Assembly (NCBI GenBank): GCA_022782265.1
Contig: JALFOM010000086.1
Span: 1 to 34,608 of the forward strand
Length of the DNA stretch: 34,608 nucleotides
From: Clostridiales bacterium
Lineage (GTDB): Bacteria; Bacillota; Clostridia; Oscillospirales; Oscillospiraceae
Direction: 5' to 3'
This document shows positions 22,824-31,214 of the stretch, piece by piece. The notes beneath the pieces are model-generated. The model was not told where the DNA came from, made no database searches, and worked only from the letters and a program-made list of their open reading frames with translations. Numbering within the stretch: the first letter of the stretch is position 1; each line of letters opens with the position of its first letter. A program made the translations under genes and the position numbers.

Positions 22824-24821
22824 ATGTACTGCACAAGAAAGGTTCTGGACGATCTGATCTGGGTAGGCGCCGACGACAGAAGGCTTGCCTGTTTTGAGGG
22901 CGTTTACGGCGTGCCCGACGGCGTCTCCTATAACTCCTATCTCCTGCTGGACGAGAAAACGGTCTTGTTCGACACGGTGGATAAGGCTGTAGGCGCTGTC
23001 TTTCTTGAAAATGTGGCCCATGGGCTGAACGGGCGGAAACTGGACTATCTGCTTATCTCCCATATGGAGCCGGACCATGCCGCCACCATCGAATCCATCG
23101 CCCTGCGCTACCCGGAGGCGAAGATCATCTGCAACGCCAAGATCCAGACCATGCTGGCCCAGTTCTTCACTCTGGATCTGAGCGGACGGCTGCATGTGGT
23201 AAAGGAAGGGGACAGCCTCTCCGTGGGCAAGCACGAGCTGACCTTTGTCAACGCCCCCATGGTCCACTGGCCCGAGGTCATGATGACCTACGACAAGACG
23301 GACAAGGTTCTCTTCTCCGCCGACGCTTTCGGTACCTTCGGCGCGCTGAACGGACGCCTTTTCGCCGACGAGGGCGATTTTATGGGCGAGCAGCTTGACG
23401 AGGCCCGCCGCTACTACACCAACATTGTGGGCAAATACGGCCCCCAGGTTCAGGCCGTGCTGAAAAAGGCTGCCGGGCTGGATATCGCGGTTGTCTGTCC
23501 CCTCCACGGTCCGGTGTGGCGCAAGCATTTCGGCGACTTTTTGGAGAAATACCTGCTCTGGAGCAGCTACACGCCCGAGGAAAAGAGCGTGCTCATTGCC
23601 TACGCCTCCGTATACGGACACACGGAGAACGCCGCCAACATTCTGGCTGCCAAGCTGGTGGAGAGAGGTGTGCGGGTGCGCATGTACGACACCTCTGTCA
23701 CCCCGGCAAGCTATATCCTGTCCGATGCTTTCCGCTGCAGCCACCTGGTCTTTGCGGCCACCACCTATAACGCCGGTGTGTTCGTCACCATGGAGAACCT
23801 GCTCCACGATATCGCCAACCACAATCTCCAGGGCCGGAAGATCGCCCTCATGGAAAACGGCAGCTGGGCGCCCACCAGCGGCAAGCTGATGCGGGAGATG
23901 CTCTCCGGACTGAAAAACACCGAGTTTATCGGGGACAACATCACCATCCGCTCCGCCCTGGCGGAAAAGCAGCTTGGAGAGCTGGACGCCCTGGCCGACG
24001 CCATCGCCGCCGACATCCGCCCTGCCGCCGCGCCTGTACAGGAGAGCGAAGCCCCCGCCGCGCTGGACGTGGATAACGACGTGTTCAAGCGCTTCTCCTA
24101 CGGCGTGGAGGTGCTCACCACCCGGGTGGACGGCAAGGACTACGGCTGCATCATCAACACCGCCGGACAGGTGGCCTCCTGCGATCCCAAGAAGATCACC
24201 ATCTCCGTCATCAAGAAGAACAACACCTGCGACATGGTGGCAAAGGCCGGAAAGTTCAACATCTCCATCCTGACCCAGGACGCGCCCTACAAGCTCTTCC
24301 AGCGCTTTGGCTTCCAGAGTGGGCGGGACGTGGACAAGTTTGCGGACGTGAGCTACACCGAGCGCATGAGCAACGGCATCCGCTATATCCCGGAGTACAC
24401 CAACGCCGTCCTCTCCTGCGAGGTCATTGACGTGAAGGACGTGGAGACCCAGGTGCTCTACATCGCAAACGTTGTGGAGGCCAAGGTTCTGTCCTCCGCA
24501 CCCTCCTGCACCTATGCCTACTACCACGCCCATATCAAGCCCAAGAAGAACCCTGCGCCCGAGAGAGGGGAGGGCTATGTCTGCAAGGTCTGCGGCTACT
24601 TCCACGAGGGCAGCGAGCTGCCCGATGATTTCGTCTGCCCCCTGTGCAAGCACGGCAAGGACGATTTCGAGCATGTGGTGCCCGCCGTCGTCAAAAAGCA
24701 GAAGGGCTATATCTGCACCATCTGCGGCCACTTTGAGCCCTGCGAGGGCGAGCTGCCCGAGGATTATGTCTGCCCCCTGTGCCACCACGGACGGGAGGAC
24801 TTTGAACCGGCAGAACAGTAA
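22824..24821 (+). CDS. FprA-type flavodiiron protein fused to flavin reductase and two rubredoxin domains
   Basis: A 665-aa multi-domain cytoplasmic protein that reduces O2 to water and/or NO to N2O. Residues 1-250 are the metallo-beta-lactamase-like diiron domain with H80-x-E82-x-D84-H85, H148, D167 and H228. A flavodoxin domain (about 255-390; SVYGHTENAA, NGSWAPTSGK) binds FMN. After an Ala/Pro linker, a flavin-reductase domain (about 415-565) follows. Two short rubredoxin domains close the protein, C587-KVC590 with CPLC near 604 and C631-TIC634 with CPLC near 650, each with two CxxC pairs for one iron. A single chain can thus take electrons from NAD(P)H to the diiron site. GAGGAGGA precedes the ATG. 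The gene is divergent from a Crp/Fnr regulator. Confidence 0.95.
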   Translation: MYCTRKVLDDLIWVGADDRRLACFEGVYGVPDGVSYNSYLLLDEKTVLFDTVDKAVGAVFLENVAHGLNGRKLDYLLISHMEPDHAATIESIALRYPEAKIICNAKIQTMLAQFFTLDLSGRLHVVKEGDSLSVGKHELTFVNAPMVHWPEVMMTYDKTDKVLFSADAFGTFGALNGRLFADEGDFMGEQLDEARRYYTNIVGKYGPQVQAVLKKAAGLDIAVVCPLHGPVWRKHFGDFLEKYLLWSSYTPEEKSVLIAYASVYGHTENAANILAAKLVERGVRVRMYDTSVTPASYILSDAFRCSHLVFAATTYNAGVFVTMENLLHDIANHNLQGRKIALMENGSWAPTSGKLMREMLSGLKNTEFIGDNITIRSALAEKQLGELDALADAIAADIRPAAAPVQESEAPAALDVDNDVFKRFSYGVEVLTTRVDGKDYGCIINTAGQVASCDPKKITISVIKKNNTCDMVAKAGKFNISILTQDAPYKLFQRFGFQSGRDVDKFADVSYTERMSNGIRYIPEYTNAVLSCEVIDVKDVETQVLYIANVVEAKVLSSAPSCTYAYYHAHIKPKKNPAPERGEGYVCKVCGYFHEGSELPDDFVCPLCKHGKDDFEHVVPAVVKKQKGYICTICGHFEPCEGELPEDYVCPLCHHGREDFEPAEQ

Positions 24822-24835
24822 TACAAGATTTCCTG

Positions 24836-24871
24836 CTCCGGAGCGTACTTTTATACGCTCCGGAGATTTTT
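24836..24871 (+). terminator. Terminator of the flavodiiron gene
   Basis: A 12-bp perfect stem, CTCCGGAGCGTA (24836-24847) with TACGCTCCGGAG (24854-24865), followed by ATTTTT. Confidence 0.88.
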
Positions 24872-25071
24872 ATGCCCGGAGGACCATAGATTATAATGTC
24901 CCGGATTGCTGCTTCATAAGCCAAAACAACGGTTTCAGCAAAAAACCCAAAGCACGAATAAAAAACAGATAAAAATCCCAAATAAAGTAAAATAATGCGT
25001 CATTGACAAGCAATTATCATGATCGTTAATAACTTATCTTTTCAAAATCCCGGTTTTCCAGCCTTTAAATG

Positions 25072-25101
25072 TAGACAATTTGTGACCGAATGTGATATGA
25101 T
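25072..25101 (+). promoter_or_regulatory. Likely promoter of the rnf operon
   Basis: TAGACA (25072-25077), 18-bp spacer, TATGAT (25096-25101) with an extended -10 TGA. Start near 25108, about 25 nt before the rnfC ATG. Confidence 0.55.
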
Positions 25102-25132
25102 ACTCTTTGCAAAAAAAGACGAGGTGAAGCTT

Positions 25133-26497
25133 ATGTCCCATACTTTTAAAGGCGGCGTACACCCCAATTACATGAAAGCACCCGAGATCCCCATTTCTGT
25201 AATTACTCCGCCGCCTCAGGTAATCATCCCCATGACACAGCACATAGGCGCTCCCTGCAAGCCTCTTGTTCAGGTCGGCGACTATGTAAAAATGGGTCAG
25301 AAGATCGGTGAGAATCCTGCGCCGGTCTCCGCCCCGGTTCATGCCTCCGTTTCCGGCAAGGTAGTGGCGATAGAACCCAGACCCCACCCCCTGGGAGACA
25401 TGATCATGTCCGTCGTTATCGAGAACGACTATCAGGACACCCCCTGCGAGGATCTGGCCCCCCTCACCGAAGAGCAGCTGAAAGACTCCGAGGCCATCCT
25501 TGAGCGTATCCGCGAGGCCGGCGTGGTCGGCATGGGCGGCGCAATGTTCCCCACTGCCTTCAAGATCCGCGGCGGCATCGGCAAGGTGGATAAGCTCATC
25601 ATCAACGGCGCCGAGTGCGAGCCCTATCTGAACGGCGACCACCTGACCATGCTCAACTACCCCGAGCAGCTTCTCAAGGGCATCGAGCTTGTGCGTATCG
25701 CCAGCTGCGTTGACAAGGCCTACTACGGTATCGAGAAGAACAAGCAGGACGCCATTGACCTGCTCAACTCTCTCCATCCCGAGAAGTACGGCATCGAGAT
25801 CGTCCCCGAAGAGGTCAAGTACCCCCAGGGCGCCGAGAAGATGCAGGTCAACGCGGTCACCGGCCGCGAAGTCAAGCCCGGCGGCATCCCCTCCGGCGTG
25901 GGCTGCAACGTGGTCAGCACCCGTACCTGCTACGCCATCTACCAGGCCTGCTATGAGGGCAAGCCCGTCATCGAGCGTATCGTCACCGTGGCCGGCAGCG
26001 CACTGAAGGCTCCTGTCAACGGCCTGACCCGCGTGGGCACCCCCTTCGGCTACCTGGCCGAGCAGTGCGGCGGCTTTGTCAAGACTCCCCGCAAGATCGT
26101 TCTGGGCGGCCCCATGATGGGTATCTGCGCCACCAGCTTCGACGCCCCCAACATCAAGGGCACCGCCGGCGTCCTGTTCTTCACCGAGGAAGAGGATAAG
26201 CATGTGGAGCACCCCACCTGCATCCGCTGCGGCAAGTGCATCACCGTTTGCCCCATGAATCTGGAGCCCGTGTTCATGTACATGTACTACAGCAAGGGCG
26301 ACTTTGAGAACATGGCCAAATACCATATCACCGACTGCTTCGAGTGCGGCAGCTGCGCGTTCAACTGCCCCGCCAGAATGCCTCTGACTCACGCATTCAA
26401 GACCGCAAAGCTGATGTTCCAGGCCAAGCAAATGAAAGAAAAAGCAAAGGCCGAGGCTGAAGCCGCCGCAGCCGCAGCAAAGGAGGCAAAGCAATGA
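25133..26497 (+). CDS. rnfC: Rnf complex subunit RnfC
   Basis: A 454-aa peripheral subunit, the likely NADH-binding part of the ferredoxin:NAD+ oxidoreductase. It starts MSHTFKGGVHPNYMK, the usual RnfC start, followed by a biotinyl/lipoyl-like domain (about 35-85), an NADH/FMN-binding domain with GVVGMGGAMFPTAFK and NGAECEPYL (about 125-170), and two ferredoxin motifs CIRCGKC (from C363) and CFECGSC (from C402), each with a fourth Cys before Pro. The tail is Ala/Lys/Glu-rich. A frame open to 25019 is rejected: it lacks the family start and runs over the promoter, while GAGGTGAAG precedes the chosen ATG. First gene of the operon; overlaps rnfD by 4 nt. Confidence 0.96.
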   Translation: MSHTFKGGVHPNYMKAPEIPISVITPPPQVIIPMTQHIGAPCKPLVQVGDYVKMGQKIGENPAPVSAPVHASVSGKVVAIEPRPHPLGDMIMSVVIENDYQDTPCEDLAPLTEEQLKDSEAILERIREAGVVGMGGAMFPTAFKIRGGIGKVDKLIINGAECEPYLNGDHLTMLNYPEQLLKGIELVRIASCVDKAYYGIEKNKQDAIDLLNSLHPEKYGIEIVPEEVKYPQGAEKMQVNAVTGREVKPGGIPSGVGCNVVSTRTCYAIYQACYEGKPVIERIVTVAGSALKAPVNGLTRVGTPFGYLAEQCGGFVKTPRKIVLGGPMMGICATSFDAPNIKGTAGVLFFTEEEDKHVEHPTCIRCGKCITVCPMNLEPVFMYMYYSKGDFENMAKYHITDCFECGSCAFNCPARMPLTHAFKTAKLMFQAKQMKEKAKAEAEAAAAAAKEAKQ

Positions 26498-27543
26498 GCA
26501 ACGAGAAGAAAGAAAGAATCGTTCTTGACGTAGCGTACCAGCCGCAGGTCAGAACCAATACCGACACCCGCCGCATCATGCTGGACGTGATGATCGCTCT
26601 GCTCCCCGCCGTTGCTGTGGCGGTATGGCAGTTCGGTGTCTATCCTCTGCTGGTCATCGCGGTTTCCATGGCCTCCGCCGTGTTCTTCGAGTGGGGCTAC
26701 CGCAAGCTCCTGAAAAAGCACAGCACCATCGGCGACCTGTCCGCCTGCGTCACCGGTATGCTGCTGGCTCTGGTTCTGCCCCCCACGGCGCCATGGTGGC
26801 TGCCCATCATCGGCACCTTCTTCGCCATCGTGGTGGTAAAGCAGCTCTATGGCGGCATCGGCAAGAACTTCTTAAACCCCGCCCTGGCAGGCCGCGCCTT
26901 CCTGCTGGCCTCCTATGCGGCCATCATGAGCGGCGCATACCTGGTTCCCAAAGCACTCCGCAGCACCATCGACGCCGCTACCATGGCAACGCCCCTCTCT
27001 TTCCTGTACGATACCGGCGCAATGCCCGAGTATTTCAGCTTTGTTGACCTGCTCATCGGCAAGGTTCCCGGCTGCATCGGCGAGATCAGCGCTCTGGCCC
27101 TGATCATCGGCGGCGTGTACCTGGTCCTGCGCAAGGTCATCTCCTGGCGCATCCCCGTGTCTTTTGTGGGCACCGTGGCTGTGCTCTGCCTGATCTTTGG
27201 CTATCAGGGCTACGGCCGTGTGGACTGGATGCTCTATAACGTCCTCTCCGGCGGCCTGATGCTGGGCGCCATCTTCATGGCCACCGACTACGCCACCAGC
27301 CCCGTTACCCTCAACGGCCAGCTGCTCTTCGGCGCAGGCTGCGGCGCACTGACCGTGCTCATCCGCTATTTCGGCGGCTTCCCCGAGGGCGTGTCTTACG
27401 CCATCCTCATCATGAACCTCTGCTCCTGGGCCATTGACAAGGCCTTCCACCGCCACCAGTTCGGCGTCAGCAAGGAAGACATCAAAGCCCAGAAGGAAGC
27501 AAAGAAAGCAGCGAAGAAAGCGGCAAAGGAGGCGGCAAAATGA
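26494..27543 (+). CDS. rnfD: Rnf complex subunit RnfD
   Basis: A 349-aa integral membrane subunit with about nine to ten membrane segments that carries a covalently bound FMN. The attachment site reads D-A-A-T-M-A-T166 (TMATPLSF), a variant of the usual D-x-(S/T)-G-A-T flavinylation motif with Met for Gly. YGGIGKNFLNPALAGRA is a strongly conserved RnfD/NqrB segment. The C-terminus is a Lys/Ala repeat-like tail of about 25 residues. The start overlaps the rnfC stop (ATGA) and the stop overlaps rnfG in the same way, so translation is coupled. Flavinylation needs the transferase ApbE, which is not in the window. Confidence 0.95.
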   Translation: MSNEKKERIVLDVAYQPQVRTNTDTRRIMLDVMIALLPAVAVAVWQFGVYPLLVIAVSMASAVFFEWGYRKLLKKHSTIGDLSACVTGMLLALVLPPTAPWWLPIIGTFFAIVVVKQLYGGIGKNFLNPALAGRAFLLASYAAIMSGAYLVPKALRSTIDAATMATPLSFLYDTGAMPEYFSFVDLLIGKVPGCIGEISALALIIGGVYLVLRKVISWRIPVSFVGTVAVLCLIFGYQGYGRVDWMLYNVLSGGLMLGAIFMATDYATSPVTLNGQLLFGAGCGALTVLIRYFGGFPEGVSYAILIMNLCSWAIDKAFHRHQFGVSKEDIKAQKEAKKAAKKAAKEAAK

Positions 27544-28082
27544 AAAAGATTCTGAAGCTTACCCTGATCCTTTTCCTGGTCTCCGCCATCGTTGCCGGCG
27601 TCCTTGGTGTGGTCAACGAGGTCACCAAGGACCGCATTGCCGAACAGAACCGCATCAAGACCGAGAAGGCCTTTGCCGCGGTGCTGCCCGCCTCCGGCTA
27701 CGAGGAGCTGGCGCTTGACACCAGCGCCTATACCAATATCGACAGCATCAGCAAGGCCACTGGCGGCGAGGGCTATGTGGTTCAGACCACCTTCTCCGGC
27801 GCCCAGGGCAACATCACCATGGTTGTAGGCGTCAGCCCTGACTACAAGTGCACCGGCATCTCCATCATCTCCCATGCCGAGACCTCCGGTCTGGGCGCCA
27901 ACGCGGCCAGCACCTCCGACATCGGCGTGAACTGGCGCGCTCAGTTTGTGGGCCAGGATAAGAACATGGCCATCACCAAGGCCGGCGGCACCATCGACGC
28001 CCTCACCGGCGCGACCATAACCTCCCGCTCTGTGGCAGAGGCTGCTGCCAACGCCATCAGCGTCGTCGAATCTTTGGGCTAA
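27540..28082 (+). CDS. rnfG: Rnf complex subunit RnfG
   Basis: A 180-aa subunit with one N-terminal membrane helix (ILKLTLILFLVSAIVAGVLG) and an extracytoplasmic FMN-binding domain. The covalent FMN site is T159 in the canonical IDALTGATITSR. SHAETSGLGANA is the conserved family segment near the flavin. It passes electrons between the membrane subunits. Coupled to rnfD by a 4-nt overlap; a 14-nt gap with AAGGAGG leads to rnfE. Confidence 0.95.
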   Translation: MKKILKLTLILFLVSAIVAGVLGVVNEVTKDRIAEQNRIKTEKAFAAVLPASGYEELALDTSAYTNIDSISKATGGEGYVVQTTFSGAQGNITMVVGVSPDYKCTGISIISHAETSGLGANAASTSDIGVNWRAQFVGQDKNMAITKAGGTIDALTGATITSRSVAEAAANAISVVESLG

Positions 28083-28096
28083 GGAGGAAACGCTGA

Positions 28097-28792
28097 ATGA
28101 ATATTAAAAAACAGTTCAAGGAAGGCCTGATTACCAATAACCCGGTTCTGGTGCAGCTCATCGGTATGTGCGCCACCATGGCAATCACCACCACGCTCTT
28201 CAACGGCGTGGGCATGGGCCTGTCCGTTCTCATCATCCTTACCTGCTGCAACGTGGTGGTCTCCGCCATCCGCAAGATCATCCCCAACGAGATCCGTCTG
28301 GCCATCTTCGTTGTCATCATCGCAGGCTTTGTCACCATTGTTGACCTGCTGCTGAAGGCCTACATACCCGCCCTCAGCGAGGCGCTGGGCGTGTTCATCC
28401 CCCTGATCGTTGTTAACTGCATCATCATCGGCCGTGCTGAGGCCTTCTGCCAGAAGAACACCATCGGCGCATCCTTCTTCGACGGTATCTTCCAGGGCCT
28501 GGGCTACACGGTGGTGCTGATCATCATGTGCGTGTTCCGCGAGCTGGTGGGCAGCGGCAAGTTCGGCGGAGGCCTGATCGACATTGCCAACGGCTTCCGT
28601 TTCACTATGGACGGCACCGGCGGCGGCATCCAGCTCTTCCCCGCCGATTACGGCGCAACCATCATGATCATGCCCTTCGGCGGCTTTATCACCCTGGGCC
28701 TGCTCATCGCCCTGATGCAGTACATGCTCAAAAAATCCGCAAAGAAAAAAGAAGCGGCTGAAAAAGCAGCAGTAAAGGAGGGTGAAGAATAA
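28097..28792 (+). CDS. rnfE: Rnf complex subunit RnfE
   Basis: A 231-aa integral membrane subunit with about six membrane segments, paired in the membrane with RnfA. Conserved segments include [19 protein letters not shown] at the N-terminus, [12 protein letters not shown] in the middle and [10 protein letters not shown]. Each RnfA/E/NqrD/E pair member carries half of a symmetric fold with membrane cysteines for a shared 2Fe-2S cluster; here the candidates are in LIGMCATMA and VNCIIIG. The tail is Lys/Ala/Glu-rich. The last base of its TAA stop is the first base of the rnfA ATG. Confidence 0.95.
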   Translation: MNIKKQFKEGLITNNPVLVQLIGMCATMAITTTLFNGVGMGLSVLIILTCCNVVVSAIRKIIPNEIRLAIFVVIIAGFVTIVDLLLKAYIPALSEALGVFIPLIVVNCIIIGRAEAFCQKNTIGASFFDGIFQGLGYTVVLIIMCVFRELVGSGKFGGGLIDIANGFRFTMDGTGGGIQLFPADYGATIMIMPFGGFITLGLLIALMQYMLKKSAKKKEAAEKAAVKEGEE

Positions 28793-29376
28793 TGCTTACC
28801 AACATCATTTCCATCTCCCTTGGCGCGATCCTGGTCAACAACTTCATCTTCTCCCAGTTCCTTGGCTGCTGCCCCTTCCTGGGCTGCTCCTCCAAGGTGG
28901 AGACAGCCACCGGCATGGGCTTGGCCGTTGTGTTCGTCATGGGACTGGCCTCCGCCATCTGCTGGGTCATCGACACCTACATTCTGATCCCCTTGGGCCT
29001 TGCCTTCCTGGAGACTCTGGCTTTCATTCTGGTCATCGCCTCCCTGGTTCAGTTTGTGGAGATGTTCCTGAAGAAATCCATCCCCTCACTGTACTCCGCA
29101 CTGGGCATTTACCTGCCCCTGATCACCACCAACTGCGCCGTTCTGGGCGTGGTGCTGCTGAACGTGCAGAACCACTACAACTTCATCGAGTCCGTGGTTT
29201 ACGGCATCACCGGCGGCTTTGGCTTCATGCTGGCCATCGTTCTGTTCGCCAGCGTGCGCGAGCGTGTTCAGTTTTCTGATTATCCCGAGTGCTTCGATGG
29301 CTTCCCCATCTGCCTGATCTCTGCCGGCCTGCTGGCCCTGGCCTTCATGGGCTTCAGCGGCATGAAGATTTTCTAA
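28792..29376 (+). CDS. rnfA: Rnf complex subunit RnfA
   Basis: A 194-aa integral membrane subunit with six membrane segments, homologous to RnfE in opposite topology. The N-terminal [21 protein letters not shown] and the central [16 protein letters not shown] are hallmark RnfA segments and hold the cysteines for the intramembrane 2Fe-2S cluster. The start overlaps the rnfE stop by one base and is preceded by GGAGGGTGAAG. Confidence 0.96.
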   Translation: MLTNIISISLGAILVNNFIFSQFLGCCPFLGCSSKVETATGMGLAVVFVMGLASAICWVIDTYILIPLGLAFLETLAFILVIASLVQFVEMFLKKSIPSLYSALGIYLPLITTNCAVLGVVLLNVQNHYNFIESVVYGITGGFGFMLAIVLFASVRERVQFSDYPECFDGFPICLISAGLLALAFMGFSGMKIF

Positions 29377-29391
29377 GGAGGGTGTATCGAA

Positions 29392-30186
29392 ATGACAACT
29401 ATACTTCTCTCCATTGCCGTTCTGGGCGCTCTGGGCGCTCTGTTCGGTGCGATCCTGGCCTTCGCGTCCAAGATCTTCCACGTTGAGGTAGACCCCCGCC
29501 AGGAAGCGGTCAGGGAGTGCCTTGCCGGCGCCAACTGCGGCGGCTGCGGCTACCCCGGCTGTGACGGCTATGCCGCTGCTGTGGCCAAGGGCGAAGCGCC
29601 CACCAACCGCTGCGTGGCCGGCGGCGCTGAGGCTGCGGCCAAGATCGCCGAGATCATGGGCGTTTCTGCCGACGCTGCCGAAAAAATGGTGGCATTCGTG
29701 CCCTGCTCCGGTACGACCGGACACGCGGAGATGCGCTTTAACTACTCTGGCCCTGTGGACTGCCGCGCCGCCATGCTCTTCGGCGGCAAGAGCAACAAAA
29801 CCTGCACCTTCGCCTGCATCGGCCTGGGCAACTGCAGCCGCGTCTGCCAGTTTGACGCGATGCACATTGTGGACGGCGTGGCCAAGGTGGACCGCTCCAA
29901 GTGCGTGGGCTGCGGCGCCTGTGCCGACGCCTGCCCCAAGAGCATCATCCAGATGATCCCCGAGAGCCAGAAGATCATGCCCGCCTGCGGCAACAAGGAC
30001 AAGGGCGCAAAGGTCATGAAGATGTGCGACTTCGGCTGCATCGGCTGCATGAAGTGCCAGCGCGAGTGCCCGGCAGACGCCATCGTGGTCAAGGATAATC
30101 TGGCTGTTGTGGATGTCACCAAGTGCGTCCAGTGCGGCCACTGCTCCGACATCTGCCCCCGCCACATCATCAACTACTTCGGTTGA
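29392..30186 (+). CDS. rnfB: Rnf complex subunit RnfB
   Basis: A 264-aa subunit that accepts electrons from reduced ferredoxin. One N-terminal membrane helix (1-30) is followed by an Fe-S domain with C43, C49, C52 and C57 (ANCGGCGYPGCDGY), then ferredoxin-type motifs starting at C138 (less regular, CIGLGNCSRVC), C171 (CVGCGACADACP), C216 (CIGCMKCQRECP) and C245 (CVQCGHCSDICP). This gives roughly five clusters. GGAGGGTG precedes the ATG, 15 nt after rnfA. Last gene of the C-D-G-E-A-B operon; a strong terminator follows. Confidence 0.96.
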   Translation: MTTILLSIAVLGALGALFGAILAFASKIFHVEVDPRQEAVRECLAGANCGGCGYPGCDGYAAAVAKGEAPTNRCVAGGAEAAAKIAEIMGVSADAAEKMVAFVPCSGTTGHAEMRFNYSGPVDCRAAMLFGGKSNKTCTFACIGLGNCSRVCQFDAMHIVDGVAKVDRSKCVGCGACADACPKSIIQMIPESQKIMPACGNKDKGAKVMKMCDFGCIGCMKCQRECPADAIVVKDNLAVVDVTKCVQCGHCSDICPRHIINYFG

Positions 30187-30202
30187 GCTTCACCTGTTTC
30201 AT

Positions 30203-30242
30203 AAAAAAGAACTTCCGTCTTTTCGGGCGGAAGTTCTTTTTT
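30203..30242 (+). terminator. Terminator of the rnf operon
   Basis: GAACTTCCG (30209-30217) pairs with CGGAAGTTC (30228-30236), flanked by six A and six T residues that extend the stem. Strong, probably active in both directions. Confidence 0.9.
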
Positions 30243-30273
30243 ATCGTCTCGCCCGGGCTTGGGCAATGTAATC

Positions 30274-30343
30274 GGGCGATTCGTGAATCGCCCCTACGGC
30301 GGTGTTTCGGGAAGTGTTCGTAGGGGCGCATCACGATGCGCCC
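30274..30343. repeat. Paired palindromic repeat (REP/MITE-like intergenic element)
   Basis: Two palindromes of the same form, GGGCGATTC-gt-GAATCGCCC (30274-30293) and GGGCGCATC-ac-GATGCGCCC (30324-30343), face each other: the first is followed by CCCCTACG (30291-30298) and the second preceded by its exact complement CGTAGGGG (30319-30326). The whole unit is about 70 bp. Palindromes with a GTAGGGGC flank are, from general knowledge, widespread intergenic repeats in Clostridia. Copy number cannot be seen here. Confidence 0.75.
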
Positions 30344-30398
30344 GTCCGGGACAGGGCGGAAACCGGGAAAACAGGCCGTGGGACGGCGGCTGTTTAGC

Positions 30399-31214
30399 TT
30401 ATCCGTTCAGTTTTTCAACCACAGCGCGGGTAAGGGCTTCATCCCGGGTTCCGAAGAGCCAGGTCTGGCCGTCTGCGGTTTTTATCAGAATAAACGGGGG
30501 ACAGGTCGGGTCCAGCCTGAGCTTCAGCGTACCCAGCTCCGGGCAGGAAAAATTGCCTTCCAATAGAGTTTCCATGCCCGTCCCGAAGGTACGGCTCAGA
30601 TTTTCCGGCAGTTTCTCTCTTAGTTCAACGCTGCTGATATTCTCCAGGGGGATCACATCTTCCCTGCTGCCCCGGGAGGAGATCAGCTCCGTTTCACGCA
30701 CTTCCAGCATGGGCGGCTTGGTGCCGATTCCGTCGATCAGCACCCCGGTGAAGGGCATGGCCAGCAGCAAAAGCAGAATCAGACCGTAGATCACCTTGCC
30801 GGAGGTCTTTGCCAGATTGAGGCTGCTGTTCAGCCCCACACGGTCGTTGACCACAAGGCGGCTGTCCTTGGGATTATAATAGAGTACACCGCCAATCCAC
30901 AGGTCGTCTTCGTCCCGGTACCAGCGCTGCCCGCTTTCTGCGGTCAGCTTTTCCTGTATCTGCCGGGTTTTGAACTCAATGCCGATGGCGGCGGCGCAGA
31001 ACAGGAAGGAGAAGACCGGCACCAGAAGGAGCATCAGAGCCTGTTTTTCCCGGGAAAGCCACATGCACAGATTCAAAATCACCATAAACCAGGCGGATAT
31101 GAGCCAGACTGTTGCCCAGTTTTTTCGCCGTACCTGGGTCAGGGCCAGGGTCAGCTGGGTGTTTTCGTCCACCAGCTCTGCCCGGTTCCGATATAAAAAC
31201 GATAGCAGAACCAA
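30399..31214 (-). pseudogene. C-terminal part of the frameshifted DUF5808-type membrane protein gene
   Basis: This frame continues the gene at 31151-31732 after a -1 shift. Its own first possible start is a TTG (31214) inside the other frame, with no ribosome binding site. It begins with LYRNRAELVDENTQLTLALT, a segment that fits directly onto the end of the upstream frame. Then come two membrane segments (about 33-75), the DUF5808-like motif DLWIGGVLYYNPKDSRL, one more membrane segment (KVIYGLILLLLLAMPF) and an extracytoplasmic/cytoplasmic beta-rich tail. If it is not translated by frameshifting it should not be made. Confidence 0.7.

Larger units (their letters stand above)
24822..25132. other. 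Intergenic region upstream of the rnf operon
   Basis: Contains the flavodiiron terminator (24836-24871), an AT-rich stretch with no gene, a TTGACA at 25003 without a good -10, and the better rnf promoter at 25072-25101. No riboswitch could be recognised. Confidence 0.55.

Noticed and set aside
22734..24788. 684-codon minus-strand frame
   Set aside because: Antisense to the flavodiiron gene, whose domains and metal ligands are all intact.
25003..25032. TTGACA at 25003 as the rnf promoter
   Set aside because: No acceptable -10 at 16-18 bp; the 25072-25101 pair is better and closer to rnfC.
25019..25132. N-terminal extension of RnfC to 25019
   Set aside because: It crosses the likely promoter, lacks a ribosome binding site and precedes the standard RnfC start SHTFKGGVHP.
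24872..25132. Riboswitch or small RNA before rnf
   Set aside because: No conserved aptamer pattern or strong structured stem could be recognised by eye.
25034..26494. 486-codon minus-strand frame
   Set aside because: Antisense shadow of rnfC with no family features.
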